NCBI GenBank assembly: GCA_012862575.1
Contig: BLSF01000068.1
Coordinates: 1 to 64,000, forward strand
DNA from: Parietichytrium sp. I65-24A
Taxonomy: Eukaryota; Sar; Bigyra; Thraustochytrida; Thraustochytriidae
Length of the DNA stretch: 64,000 nucleotides
Direction of reading: 5' to 3'
Numbering within the stretch: position 1 is the first letter of the stretch; every line of letters begins with the position of its first letter. The position numbers and the translations under genes are program-made. A model generated the notes under the pieces. It worked only from the letters and a program-made list of their open reading frames with translations. It was not told the origin of the DNA and searched no databases. Positions 36,801-47,707 of this stretch are shown piece by piece.

Positions 36801-39476
36801 TTCTCACAGTCAATATCCGTACCAGGGTACTGTGTTTCGCTCGCGAACACACTGTAGCTTTTCACAGACAATTTAGAATGAAATTTTAGAATTCAGAATG
36901 CGTTGCTGGCACATCGCTGGCGCTCTTGAGCTTGCGCCTGGGATTCCTGAGATAATTTCCTTCTCTCGTCCTTTTTTGCGAAGAAATATTGGGAAGCCGT
37001 CAAAAGATTTCAATTGAAAGAGTGAAAGATCGCTCGCAGTGGGAGTAGTGGGAGGGCAATTTGAAAATATCAGCTAGATTATTACGTTCTCTCCTCCACA
37101 ACCTTCACCATCATCTCAAACAGTTCAAGTTCAAGTTTGAGAGTGGTCCAACGCGCCTCTCACTGATACTAATACACTCGGCTCTCTTTCATGAAGGACT
37201 GAATGACCCCTAACTAAGGCTAGGCAATTTGGAAAGCACTTGTCCTTGCGAAGGTCATGCAGAGATCGATCCTGACTCCTGGACTCAATCGCTGAGTAAT
37301 TTTCTTGCCGCTCAGCTCGTCGTACGAGGGACAGTCAAAGCTCGCTTACAAAACGGAAATGAATAAAATTGTTCTCTTGTGAAAAGAATTCAAAATTCGA
37401 AACGATGTCTATCAACAATAAAAAGGCGAAAGTTTAGTGTCGGCAGGTACGATACCCCCTAGTCATGCCATCATTCCTACTATATTATGTAGTCGTGATG
37501 ATCGTCACGGGCAGTGCGTACGATACTTAAATGCCTGAGTAGGACCCAAAGGCGGCTCAATTTGGTCTCACTAACAAGAGCGCATCAGCAGTGCGGTTAC
37601 TGGTACTAATAGCATTACTAATTTTATTCCAGTTCATTTAGGTCTAGGTTCTGTTAGAGTGAAACGTTGAACCGGCACAAGAACTACCTGGTATAAAGTA
37701 GGCTCTAGCGCCGTGCACTACGCCTCGAGGAGGAGTTGATAGGAGTTGAAACAGGGTGAAACAAACCCCAAATGCGTTTCTTCATAAACAAAAGCTGTAG
37801 ATGGAGACTATTGTAAATGATAGAAATGGCCCTTCGTGTCTCGTAAAGCCGAGTTTGTTCCGAGCAAGAGGCTGCTGGGGCATTACCATAAGACACAGTA
37901 GCGGCTTTTTCGACACTCTAATCATGTGAAAGTATTCCGTTAACAAACGTACAAAGAGCGATGCACTCAAAAGCATCAGTCGCCTTGTGACGGCAATAGT
38001 ACAAGCACGAGACGTGACGGTGCGCCGCGTCGGGTGAGTCAGCGCGTGCACACCCCGTCCCGTAAAGTGTGGGTTGGCCGTGGTGATGCGCTTCGACAAC
38101 CTCTGTGCAGGTATTACCAAACACGCAACCTCACCGTCTGCAGACTTTCGAATCGTAAGCTTGGCCGCCTCCCCACGAAATTTCCTCCCCTCATCCTACT
38201 CCTTTGCTTATTCACAACTACGTTTTTAAATATGGAAAGTCAAGCGTATATTATGTCAAAGCATAGCCAAAGTGAGTAGTTGTGAATCGCAAACCATGAC
38301 ACGAGGTCTGGTTCTGATGGCGTGCCATCGCTTGAAGGCTGGAAACAGGACTCGGAGGTAAAGCCAAGTGCTTTGGCTGTGCGAGTTCTGCATATACAGG
38401 GAACTTGCGAAAGACACCCAACTGGCCAACTCGTTTATACAACTTGCATCGTCAAAAAAGTTAAAATTTAGTAATTCAAGACTGAGATGCACGCAGCTCA
38501 CCGTGATGGTCCGTGATCAATCCTCTCATCATGGGGTATGGTATAGTCCAAATAAAATATAGAATGGAAAAGAAAAATCTAAACCCTCTGTTCCGACACT
38601 CGCGCTGGTGGTGCCAGGCCCTCTGCTGCGTGGGGAATTAATTATTGACATAGACAACACATGACAACACTTTCCGCTGTAGGAACAAGCAATTGACAGC
38701 TCTATTTTCTGCTTCCGCGCTGTACGGACAGAGGAGCCAAAGGAGGACAGAAACAAATGAATGAAAGGAATGAAAGAGGGAAAGAGGAATGAGAAGAAAT
38801 TTCTTGGCCTCCTCCCGTGCTTTCTTTCTCCCCTTTCCCCTCGAGTTTTGCAAGAAACGAAAGAAATGAAAGGAGTGAAAGAAATGAAACACCCAAAAAA
38901 CAACAATAAAAAAAACTCGTTGCACCGCAGCCGAGCCGGTACTCGAGTACAGTACCGGTACTGACAGTGAATACTGAGTATTGGTGTGCTGTGGTCTGGA
39001 GGTGCAGATTCCTACGGATGCGGAGTGCTGCTGGGAGCGTCGAAACACCTCCGCACTCAGAGGTGAGGAAAGAGGCGGAGTCGAGAAATCGGGAAACCAA
39101 GAAACCGTCGTATTTTCCTGAGTCGAGAGCGCAGGTGCGCACCCGCTAGATTATTGAACTTTTGAATTTTGACTGACTGTGGACACGAAGTTTGGGAGAT
39201 TTCTGAGTGCGAGTGGGATTTCTCTGATTTGGAACAAGGTATCGTTTATGGTTGGAATGCTGTTCCTCTGAAAGAACGTTCAAAGCTTATCATCCCGGAG
39301 TCCTGAGAAGGCCAAGAGTCACTGTGTATTCCAATTTAACAGTAAATTTCTTTTTATTCAACTTTGAATCGGTTTCTGTCACATATCACATATAAACACC
39401 AGGTCAGTTAGAATAGACACAAAGCTTGACTTTCGAAAGCCGAAGCGCCTTGTGGCCAACAATAGAAAGCGAGATT
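33836..39476. other. 5.6-kb region without a supported gene
   Basis: Upstream of the SET gene (-) and downstream of the SYLF gene (-). It contains simple repeats (34255-34432), motif variants at 34551-34561 (CTACTGAGTAC), 35755-35765 (GTACGGAGTAC) and 38971-38981 (ATACTGAGTAT), and scattered short ORFs (for example 35164-35607 plus, 37705-38120 minus) with no protein character. No transposon ends, LTRs or RNA gene were recognised. An intron-rich gene or a long non-coding RNA could be missed here. Confidence 0.45.
34255..34432. repeat. TCTG, ATCT and AATC microsatellites
   Basis: Runs of TCTG at 34260-34281 and of ATCT then AATC at 34395-34430, separated by unique DNA, upstream of the SET gene. 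Confidence 0.85.
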
Positions 39477-40634
39477 TTACAAGTCCAACACGGCAAGCGG
39501 GAATGGGTTGCTGGAATATGGCTCAATGCAATACCTCGAAATCCGGCCAACTCGACGGCCGCCAGACGTGGCAACAGCAACATAGTCTTCGTAGGGGCTC
39601 GGTAGACCCGTAAGAGGACTTCCTTCAAGCAGCGTCACTGTGTCTCCACGACGCAGGGATAGGATGTGGTGCTCTTCAACCTCGGGAGCCACCTCGTCCA
39701 CGACATGGTCGCAGGTCAGCTCAAAAACGATACCGTTTGAAAGCCTTTCTCGCAACCACTCTCTATTTTGGCCGCACACGGACTTCAAATTCCCAGACGC
39801 GTCCATGATTTCCGATTCGCTGACCTCTTGCGGAGCTTTCTCTTCGGGGGAGCTCGGCGATTTGGACACTTTCCGTCGCCTCACCCGGCCTGAGCGGGTC
39901 CTTTGCCTTAGTTCATCGACAAACTCATCCCTTTTGGCAAAGTAAAGAGCCGCACTCTCTACCTCGGCGTCAAAATCTTTATCCACGAGAGGAAGTACTC
40001 TGTTAGACCGGTCACAGGATCGCCCGTTGGCGAAATCAAAAAGGAAGAGCTGCAGCTCCTCCACGACATTGATCGCTTCGCCGCGAAGAATGACACGTCC
40101 GTTCAAAATTTCGGACACAGAGTGCCTGTCGCGATAAAAGCTTTTATTTGCAAAATGATTCTGGCAAAAGAACGAACCCTCCAGCGACACACCTAAGAAC
40201 GCGCCTTTCGACAATGAGTAGCTCCAAAAGCTTGTCATCCCTCGAGTGCCGATGGAGGCGCTGCCCTGTCCATCGCGACCGGTGGGCCCAGCCGCGATGC
40301 TGAATTCCCCACCAATGCGGAGCTGCAGCGAGCCCTCCAAGGCTTTCATGGCCGCCTCACTATTTACAATGATGATATGATCGATCCGCTCGCCGCCCCA
40401 TTGAGCGCCTGCCCCCATGCCAAAGCACACTACGGAGCTCGGGAACCCAAACTTGCCCGGGCTAGTCCTCTTCAGCAGGATTCCGCGCCCGACTTGCGCG
40501 CTTACAAAGAGTGCTCCTTTAAGCTCACTGACAATGCAAATCCCGTGCGCATCATGCAGAACGCTCGCTGGCAAAACTTTTTCGCACCTTTCCAAAACTG
40601 CGATCGACCTGGCCACCTGGGACGTGAGCCCCAT
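39477..40634 (-). CDS. SYLF-domain protein with C-terminal SH3 (SH3YL1/Ysc84 type)
   Basis: A 385-residue protein from the ATG at 40634; the frame is open further upstream without ATG. Residues about 15-215 are a SYLF (DUF500) lipid-binding domain: ILHD-type start (SVLHDAHGICIVSELKGALF), VGRGILLKR, GFPSSVVCFGMGAGAQWG, then SFWSYSLSKGAFLGVSLEGS. A basic Arg/Lys linker (RTRSGRVRRRKVSKSPSSP) follows. Residues about 310-380 look like an SH3 barrel (ILSLRRGDTVTLLEGS, then GRRVGRISRYCIEP). SYLF proteins bind phosphoinositides and, in yeast and animals, actin, and act in endocytosis and membrane ruffles. The same role here is inference. The SYLF-then-SH3 order matches yeast Ysc84. Confidence 0.88.
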   Translation of the reverse strand: MGLTSQVARSIAVLERCEKVLPASVLHDAHGICIVSELKGALFVSAQVGRGILLKRTSPGKFGFPSSVVCFGMGAGAQWGGERIDHIIIVNSEAAMKALEGSLQLRIGGEFSIAAGPTGRDGQGSASIGTRGMTSFWSYSLSKGAFLGVSLEGSFFCQNHFANKSFYRDRHSVSEILNGRVILRGEAINVVEELQLFLFDFANGRSCDRSNRVLPLVDKDFDAEVESAALYFAKRDEFVDELRQRTRSGRVRRRKVSKSPSSPEEKAPQEVSESEIMDASGNLKSVCGQNREWLRERLSNGIVFELTCDHVVDEVAPEVEEHHILSLRRGDTVTLLEGSPLTGLPSPYEDYVAVATSGGRRVGRISRYCIEPYSSNPFPLAVLDL

Positions 40635-42515
40635 TGTATCCTCGTCGCAGACCCCTGTCCAATGTGTCGCGCCGCCAGAATAACAAAGTGAGACCAACAA
40701 TCTTTCTCAGTCGACCGAAGGACCAAAGAGGAACGGATCTCCGACACTCCGCTTGCACGCAAGTCTTTTGCCTTTGCGACCTTGGCAAACCCGGTGTACT
40801 CGAGACTTTTGTTTTTGATATTGTCTGGCTGCCTGGTTAGCTGGCTTTGCCCAAGTCGCTTCGTGGGCGGCTGTACTTCTGTACTTGTTCGCTATTCCAC
40901 GTCCAAAGCATTCATTCACAGACGATGAGTTTCATATCCCCGTGTATGCCTTCAAGCTTCTCTTGTCTCTCGTTTCTCTTGCAAGTGGAGCTGAAAGCGC
41001 CCTCAAACTGTTGCTACTCCGGGACGTATGTGCAGGGTACTGTCAACACTTCAGCTAGCTACATATTAAAGTGAGCTGGGTGGTAGAACATGCTCAAGCC
41101 AGAGTATTTGTCTCTACTCTTTACGCATGAGCGCAGTAGAGGTGCTTATTGAATAGCATAGGCTCTCTACTGAATTCTATGTGGGCTAATAGTGAAAGGT
41201 GTAGAACCACAGTAGTACTGGATTTTTCTGAACTCCTAATTCGATTTAGCGAAGGACGGGAAGAGGGACTTGGAGGCGGGGTAAGATTCAAATAGCACTC
41301 TAGTCTAGTAGGAAAGAGACTGAAATTTGGCGAGCCGAATCGTCAGAATTCAGAACCCGACAGGGTATGCCATCAGTCAATTTTGATTCTTTTTTTCAAA
41401 TAATCCAAAAAATAATTTTTAAAGGAACCGCAAGCCACTCCGGATGCACCGCCAGTTCAACAAATGTTTTCAGAAGCCAAGGAATACAGTGGACTGTGGC
41501 TTTTCGTTTTGCAGAGTCTGGATCCTGGCCAAAAAAAACATTTCGACTCGACTCGCTGTTCCGAACCGAAAGCTGGAAACGGATCCTGCGCTGGGTTCTC
41601 TGTGTGCTCTCGCAGAGTGAGAGTCCGGCAGCTCCACTTTCTTATCTACAGCCTGAGCTTACACCGCCAAATTTTATCACGGATGCAAAAGTCGGAACCT
41701 AAACCGCAGAACACAAACAAGATGACTAGAAACGAACAATGGAGCACTTCGCTGTCCCACTACTACCATCTATCACCGCACCTAATTAGCTCTTATATGC
41801 GTTGCTGCATCATACTCTAACCAATTTCAAACATCCGTCCCATCACGACTCCTCTTCTGTTGCGCCACAAGTTTCTTTCCTCCGATGTGTTCGACAGCAA
41901 CCACGCACTACGTTACGCACAAGGTCTCATCGTGACGCGACTTCCGTTCTGGAAGATAGTGAAAACAAACCGTCGGCGGGTTGGATTCCTAGCCGACTCT
42001 ATCCCTATCAACTAACCGTTTCTCCACCTACGTCCATCTACACATCTTCACTAGCCCCGGCATCTCGAAGCGCTAGCCCCAGCTACACAATAAACTAAGC
42101 CCTCGGTGAGTACGAGTGGCCAGCGCTCGCAATAGGCGCATATCTAGCAAAGATGCTTAGCCAACAGTAGGCGCCCCCGCTGTGGTAGGGAGTCGGGTAA
42201 CCGATGCGTAGGAGGTAGATCGAAAAGGAGTGGATCCTACGCCACGGGTAGGGCTAACTAACCCGTCGCTCGTGAGCGAGACAGAGAGACAGAGAGAGAG
42301 AGAGAGAGATGCGAGGAGAGACAGGTCCAGTTGCGAAACGTCACTCAGCACTTTCTCTCTCTCATTGAAAGAGTGCGCAAGAGACAAGAGACAAGTAGAG
42401 AGGAGACAAGTAGAGAGGAGACAGGAGACAGGATAGGTGTTGCGGGGAAGCGAAGGAAGGAAGAGAGGAGAGTGAAAGAGAAGAAAGTGAAGAACAAGGT
42501 TTGTGATTTGGCAAG
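40635..42515. other. Divergent region between SYLF and CCT5 genes
   Basis: 1.9 kb with no supported gene. ORFs at 40847-41074 and 41367-41820 are short and composition-biased. DNA is pyrimidine-leaning to about 42100, then changes to a strongly GA-rich tract before CCT5. Confidence 0.5.
42278..42432 (+). repeat. GA-rich tract with GAGACAAGTAGAG tandem units
   Basis: GA/GACA repeats from 42278, then two adjacent AGAGGAGACAAGT-type units around 42385-42425. The tract ends about 85 nt before the CCT5 start and is purine-rich on the sense strand. Confidence 0.8.
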
Positions 42516-44343
42516 ATGAGTTTGGTGTTCGACGAATATGGGCGGCCGTTCATTATTATGCGCGAGCAGGAGCGCAGGCAGCGGCTGAAAGGACACGAGG
42601 CGCAGAAGGCGAACATCCTGGCCGCGAGAACGGTGGCGGGAATGCTGCGCACGAGCTTGGGGCCGAAAGGAATGGATAAGATTCTGGTGTCTCCGGACGG
42701 GGAGGTGACCATCACGAATGATGGAGCAACCATCTTGAACCGCATGGATGTTCAGCACCAGGTTGCCAAGCTCATGGTGGAGCTGTCTCAGTCGCAGGAC
42801 AATGAGATTGGAGATGGAACCACCGGAGTGGTGGTGCTTGCCGGAGCGCTCCTTGAGCAGGCAGAAAAGCTGCTCTCCCAGGGCATCCATGCCACCCGCA
42901 TCAGTGAGGGATTTGATCGCGCTTGCGCCATCTCCGTCAAAAAGCTCGAGGAGATCTCCGACACTGTCGAGTTCTCCAAGGACAACATCGAACCTCTCAT
43001 TCGCACCGCCGAAACCACCTTGAGCTCCAAGATTGTGCACAGGTACAAGCAGAAGATGGCCAAGATCGCAGTGGACGCCGTTCTCTCCGTGGCAGATCTG
43101 GACCGCAAGGATGTCAACTTTGACCTGATCAAGCTCGAAGGCAAGGTGGGAGGCACCTTGGAAGACACCGAGCTCGTCCAAGGGGTGGTGATCGATAAGG
43201 ATTTCGCTCACCCACAGATGCCAAAAGAAGTCAAGGACGCCAAACTCTGTATTCTTACTTGCCCATTCGAGGCGCCAAAGCCAAAGACCAAGCACAAGCT
43301 TGAAATTAAGAGCGCAGAGGCTTACAGGCAGCTCGCTGAGCAGGAGCAAAAGTATTACGTTGACATGATTCAAAAAGTCAAGGACTCTGGAGCCAATTTG
43401 GTGATCGTAAGTTTTGGAGCTTGTTTGCACTGGGACTGATGTTTTTAGCCTGTTCTGACACACCTTTGCTTTGTTCGCTCCACAATTACCATTCTTCGAC
43501 TTGGCGCGTGTGTGACTCTTTTCTCAAACGCAGTGTGTAAGTCTACTCTAGCATTTTTATTTTGAAGGCGCAAGTATGGAATTGGATGTGAGCTAACATA
43601 CACCTACCGTGAACGTGACGCAGCAATGGGGATTCGAAGATGAGGCAACCGGCTTGCTCCTCCAGAACCAGCTCCCAGCAGTCCGCTGGGTCGGTGGTGT
43701 TGAGATCGAGCTCATTGCGATTGCCACTGGCGCACGTATTGTTCCTCGATTCGAGGAGCTCACCCCTGAGAAGTTGGGTCATGCTGGAGTCGTCAGGGAA
43801 GTCGCATTCGGCACCACTTCTGACCGCATGATCTACATCGAGGGCTGCACAAACTCAAAGGCTGTGACAGTCTTTGTCCGCGGAGGAAATAAGATGTCCG
43901 TCGAGGAGGGCAAGAGATCCCTTCACGACGCCATGTGTGTAGCTCGCAACCTTATTCGCGACAACCGTGTTGTGTACGGCGGTGGCTCTGCAGAAGTGGC
44001 TTGCTCTATCGCTGTGTCTGACTACGCAGACTCGGTTTCTGGTATTGAGCAGTATGCCATTCGCGCTTTCGCGGACGCCTTGGACGACATCCCTATGGCT
44101 TTGGCCGAGAATGCTGGCCTTCAACCTATTACTCTTTTGTCTAGCGTCAAGGCTCGTCAGCTGAGCGAGCAGAACCCTCGTCTTGGAGTGGACTGCAACC
44201 TCGGCGAGGCCACTGACATGAAGGGATCGCATGTGTTTGAAACTTTGATTGGAAAGCAGCAGCAGCTTCAGCTTGCAACTCAGCTTGTCAAACTGGTACT
44301 CAAGGTAGACGATGTAATCGCTAGCTCGGACTTTTCTGGGTAA
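42516..44343 (+). CDS. CCT5: T-complex protein 1 subunit epsilon (CCT5), three exons including a 3-nt micro-exon
   Basis: Cytosolic chaperonin subunit, about 537 residues against 541 in human. Exon 1 is 42516-43406 (297 codons): [28 protein letters not shown] and the ATPase motif GDGTTG. It ends GCC AAT TTG GTG ATC|GTAAGT. Exon 3 is 43624-44343, starting CAATGGGG (QWGFEDEA) after a CAG; its intron has a CTAAC at 43593-43597. Animal CCT5 reads ANL(A/V)ICQWGFDDEA here, so a Cys codon is missing between these exons. Exactly one TGT (43534-43536) lies between a CAG acceptor and a GTAAGT donor, giving introns 43407-43533 (127 nt) and 43537-43623 (87 nt). Exon 3 has [19 protein letters not shown] and the conserved ETLIGKQQQ end. 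The stop TAA overlaps another GTAAGT (44340-44345), so a longer spliced C-terminus is possible. Confidence 0.92.
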
Positions 44344-44543
44344 GTAGCGAGCGTAGTTTCATCTAGCTAGATGACCTGAACAGCCGAGGCCCTGTTCACC
44401 TTTATTTCTTTACTCTCTTACGGTTAGCAACAAGAACACAAACGCGAGATTTCTTTTTCGCTCCACGCACAACTTCTTTTTCGGGTTATCTTCATTTTAA
44501 GTTTTCATATGTCAGGGTCAGGGTTCAAGCAAAATGCGATTGA

Positions 44544-45655
44544 CTACTCGGGGTCACACTTTCCTTCTACGCAAGTCCCATCAACCTTGCGGCTCGCCGC
44601 TTCTATTTGTTTGAAGCTCCTCGTGTCTGTTTTGACGACATAGATACTGGAGCCGCGTACCTTGAGTTTACACCAAATAGGTGCGCCGTTAGGGATGCGG
44701 TGGTACGTGTTCAACAGCTTCATGAACTTTGCAGCGAAGCGATGGGTACAGTTTAGTATCGCAGCCCTCAAAAATCCTTCAAAGGGAAACACAAAGGCGA
44801 CTTACATTACAACAATGGCCAACAAGCGCGATTCGCTGATACGGGAGTGCAAGAAGCATTTTCTTGAGCCTCAAGATTTGGGCCTTAGATTTCTCGGGTT
44901 CATACCTGCATTGACAGAGTGAATTTTGACCTTCCTGTTAGTAAGTTGCAACAATGCCGAGAAAGGCTGCCCTGGTTGACTTACTTTTTAGACCACCAGT
45001 CATCGCCGTAAAAGGCAGCATAATCTTTCACGAGTGAAAAGTCAATATCCACAAATTTTGAGTACGACTGAAGTTCTGGATCCGTCATGATCTTGCCGCA
45101 CGACCGGCCCGTGTTTTCATATCCCGTCATATTCTTTGTGATCGCGAATTCTGCAAGCTCCGGCACCAGAAGGATTTTCGCCGGACAGCTTTCGAACGAG
45201 AGGCACGCTGTCTGTATTGCCCGAGAAAGCGGCGAGCACAAGATGATGTCCACGCTGTTCAATTTCTCGCTTGAAGCAACCCTTTCTCCTAAATGGCGCA
45301 TCTGGACCAACCCATCCTTGTGAAGCTTGGCGTCCACCAAGGTGAGAGACTTGCGCCGCTCAAACTTTTTCACATCTTGGGCCGCCGACTTTGCATGTCG
45401 CACCAGAACAAGTTCCTTGTCCGGGGGCACCGAAAACCCCATGCTTAGAAGCTTCATCTCTGCAGCCCCAAGCCCCAAGCTCTGGCGCCTGCCAGAAGAG
45501 CCGACTTTGCTGCTCGTGCCCCCTCTTCGCCCGCGACCCTGGCTCTCCTCGAGACCGATCTGTTTCTTCGGCAGGCTCCCCCGCGCTGCAAGGCCTTCCA
45601 CGAGCGATCTTAGCGCCACCTGATCGTCGCAGACATCAATGAATGAATGAATCAA
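44544..45655 (-). CDS. Histidine phosphatase (phosphoglycerate-mutase-like), spliced
   Basis: Exon 1 ends at 44985. The ATG is not certain (first in-frame Met of the open frame at 45655, or a Met at about 45457). It carries the catalytic RHG-type motif LVLVRHAKS, KLHKDGLVQMRHLG, IILCSPLSRAIQTA and ELAEF, and ends DDWWSKK in AA|GTAAGT. Intron 44984-44906 (79 nt) contains a perfect TACTAAC about 30 nt before its CAG. Exon 2, 44905-44806, encodes 33 residues (YEPEKSKAQILRLKKMLL, then IALVGHCCN), supplying the second catalytic His, and ends at GTAAGT. The last block, to 44544, reads GFLRAAILNCTHRFAAKFMK and ends CDPE, but no AG acceptor joins it in frame with exon 2. Family: branch 1 or 2 of the histidine phosphatases; substrate unknown. 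Confidence 0.75.
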
Positions 45656-46732
45656 TCAATCATCAGCTATTCGACGAAGTGAACACATGTGTTGTTCACT
45701 TTTCTCGGAACAATCCTCAGCACTGGCCATCATCTCTTGTTGTATTTCTTTTATTTTGCACACATGTATAGATAGAAAGAACAGCTGTCAACACAATCCG
45801 ATGCTCGCATGCAATTGGGATGCTTAGCGCGAGCGCCCATCATCGTCGCGCCGGATGATCGCACTTTTCACAATAGATCCGGTAGCGCAGTTTTAGCACT
45901 GCGGCACTTTGCCCTTATTGGCGCGGAAGGCACATGAAGGCACACCAAGCTGCGCCGGTGAACAAAGAGAACAAATTGGAACCGCATGTCTTCCACTGAA
46001 AATTTTCAGTTCTAGGGCTAGGGCACTCCTTCCAGTTCTTCACTAGGTTACTCCAAGAACCATCTCGCGTCACTTTGGCACCCATAGTGATGTGATTTGA
46101 GTGGTGCAAGACTGTTTTGCAGTCTCATAGACGTCTACGTGACATATAGTAGGTTTGGTCACTCTTCAGTTAGGGTATTTCCACGCTGCGTAGGTCGCTG
46201 CCAGCACAACTCACTCCGTATTGCTTGTCTACCCATAATACTAGTCCCCCCCCACTCAAGACGGATGCCGAATCACTAATGCTCTGTCCTAACCTTCCCC
46301 ATGTTCCCTACGCTTTCGTCTAACCAATCACCTACCAGATCCTTACCATCCTCCCCCTACCCTGCCTCTTAACCTCTCTCTATCCCTCCTACGTCCCTCC
46401 CAGCCACCCCCTACGACTACCCCGCCTCTATCTCCTCATTCAACATCCCGCTTAACTAAACCCCTACCCACCCCTACCTCTAACACTCAGCTACCCACCT
46501 GCATAATCACCCCGGTGGCTGCCCTCCTAGCAAGCGGCCTAGGCCTGCAGCAATAGGGCCGGCTATGCACACGGGTAGGAGCCGCAGCTTGGAGTGAGCG
46601 GAGTAGAGAAAGAATGAAAGAGAGAGAGAGAAGGAGAGAGAGAGCGGAGGTACGCGCGCGAGAGAGAGACAGAGAGAGAGGGATAGAGGGATAGAGAGAT
46701 AGAAAGAGAGAGAGAGAGAGAAAGAGAGGAAG
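45656..46732. other. Intergenic, pyrimidine block then GA tract
   Basis: No gene supported. CT/CCTAC-rich DNA from about 46240 to 46500 switches within 100 nt to a GA-rich tract (46610-46730) that runs to the ATP synthase delta start. Confidence 0.6.
46610..46732 (+). repeat. (GA)n tract abutting the ATP synthase delta start
   Basis: About 120 nt of GA and GATAGA repeats with few interruptions, ending directly at the ATG. It must lie in the core promoter or 5' UTR. Confidence 0.88.
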
Positions 46733-47254
46733 ATGTTTGGCATGAGGGCAATGAGAGTGGCAGTGCGCAGCGTGGGGCAGAGGGGCCTTCACAGCAGCGG
46801 AGTGCGCAGGATGGCGGCAGAAGAGGTGGTGGCACAGTCGCAGGTGACGCTGAACTTCTCCGCACCGACCGCATCGGTGTTCAACAAGGTCAAGGTGGAC
46901 CTGGTCAACATCCCGGGAATGACCGGAGAGTACGGAGTGGCAGCAGACCACGCACCTGTAATTTCAGAACTCAAGCCTGGCGCTGTGCAGGTGTTCAAGA
47001 CTGAGGGAGGCGACGCGCAGTCGTTCTTCATTCCTGGGGGACTCGCGCTCACCCACCCTGACTCTTCCACCGACATTGCTGCTTCGGATATCGCCACTGC
47101 TGATGAGATGGACTCTGCTGCTGCTCAGAGACTTTACGCTGAGACCAAGAGGAAACTGGAGAGCCTTCCAGAGGGAAGCCGGGAGCATGCCGTTGCACAG
47201 ATCGAGCTTGAAGTTTACGAGGCAGCTTGCACATTCCTAGGTGTTTCTTTGTAA
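46733..47254 (+). CDS. ATP5F1D: Mitochondrial ATP synthase F1 subunit delta
   Basis: A 173-residue protein, equivalent to bacterial epsilon. Residues 1-32 are an Arg-rich, acid-free presequence typical of mitochondrial import (MFGMRAMRVAVRSVGQRGLH). The N-terminal beta-sandwich follows: VTLNFSAPTASVF, VDLVNIPGMTGEYGVAADHA, VISELKPGAVQVF. The C-terminal helical hairpin (DSAAAQRLYAETKRKLESLP, then HAVAQIELEVYEAACTFLG) completes the fold. It belongs to the central stalk of F1 and couples rotor movement to catalysis. Length and motifs match the family and there are no introns. The GA tract immediately upstream is the most extreme in the window. Confidence 0.93.
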   Translation: MFGMRAMRVAVRSVGQRGLHSSGVRRMAAEEVVAQSQVTLNFSAPTASVFNKVKVDLVNIPGMTGEYGVAADHAPVISELKPGAVQVFKTEGGDAQSFFIPGGLALTHPDSSTDIAASDIATADEMDSAAAQRLYAETKRKLESLPEGSREHAVAQIELEVYEAACTFLGVSL

Positions 47255-47707
47255 GCAACTCTGCAACTTTTTATCTTCGACCTATCTTTACCGCTCTTCT
47301 CGTTGCCTTTTGATGCGTGCACACGCACACCCATGATTCGTGTGTGCTCTGGATCTTTTTTTTTCTCAGCCTGAGAATTGCACGAGAATCTTGCTCGCTT
47401 TGTTTGTAACCGGTGAATCTCGGCAGCGCGCACTTATGATCCAGCTGCAAACAATCTCTTTTAAAATAAAGAAAATTGATCAATCCTCTTCACCACAAGA
47501 TGCTATCTTTTCTGCTTCTGCCTCCACTGCGATTAAATTCCTGATCGGGACCATGCCGGGAGTCAGATCAACAGACCAGCTCGTCAAAGGCGGGAGACCG
47601 TTATTTTTCACGCTCCACGATGTACACGTTTTCCCGGCGGCAGGATATTGCATTCTGAATTAACGAAATGAGATGGACAAATACATTTCACGGTTTTTAC
47701 ATTCTCC
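47255..47707. other. 3' spacer between convergent ATP synthase delta and MINDY genes
   Basis: 452 nt, AT-rich in parts (T-tract at 47358-47368), presumably two 3' UTRs. The 107-codon plus ORF at 47340-47663 has no protein character. Confidence 0.55.
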
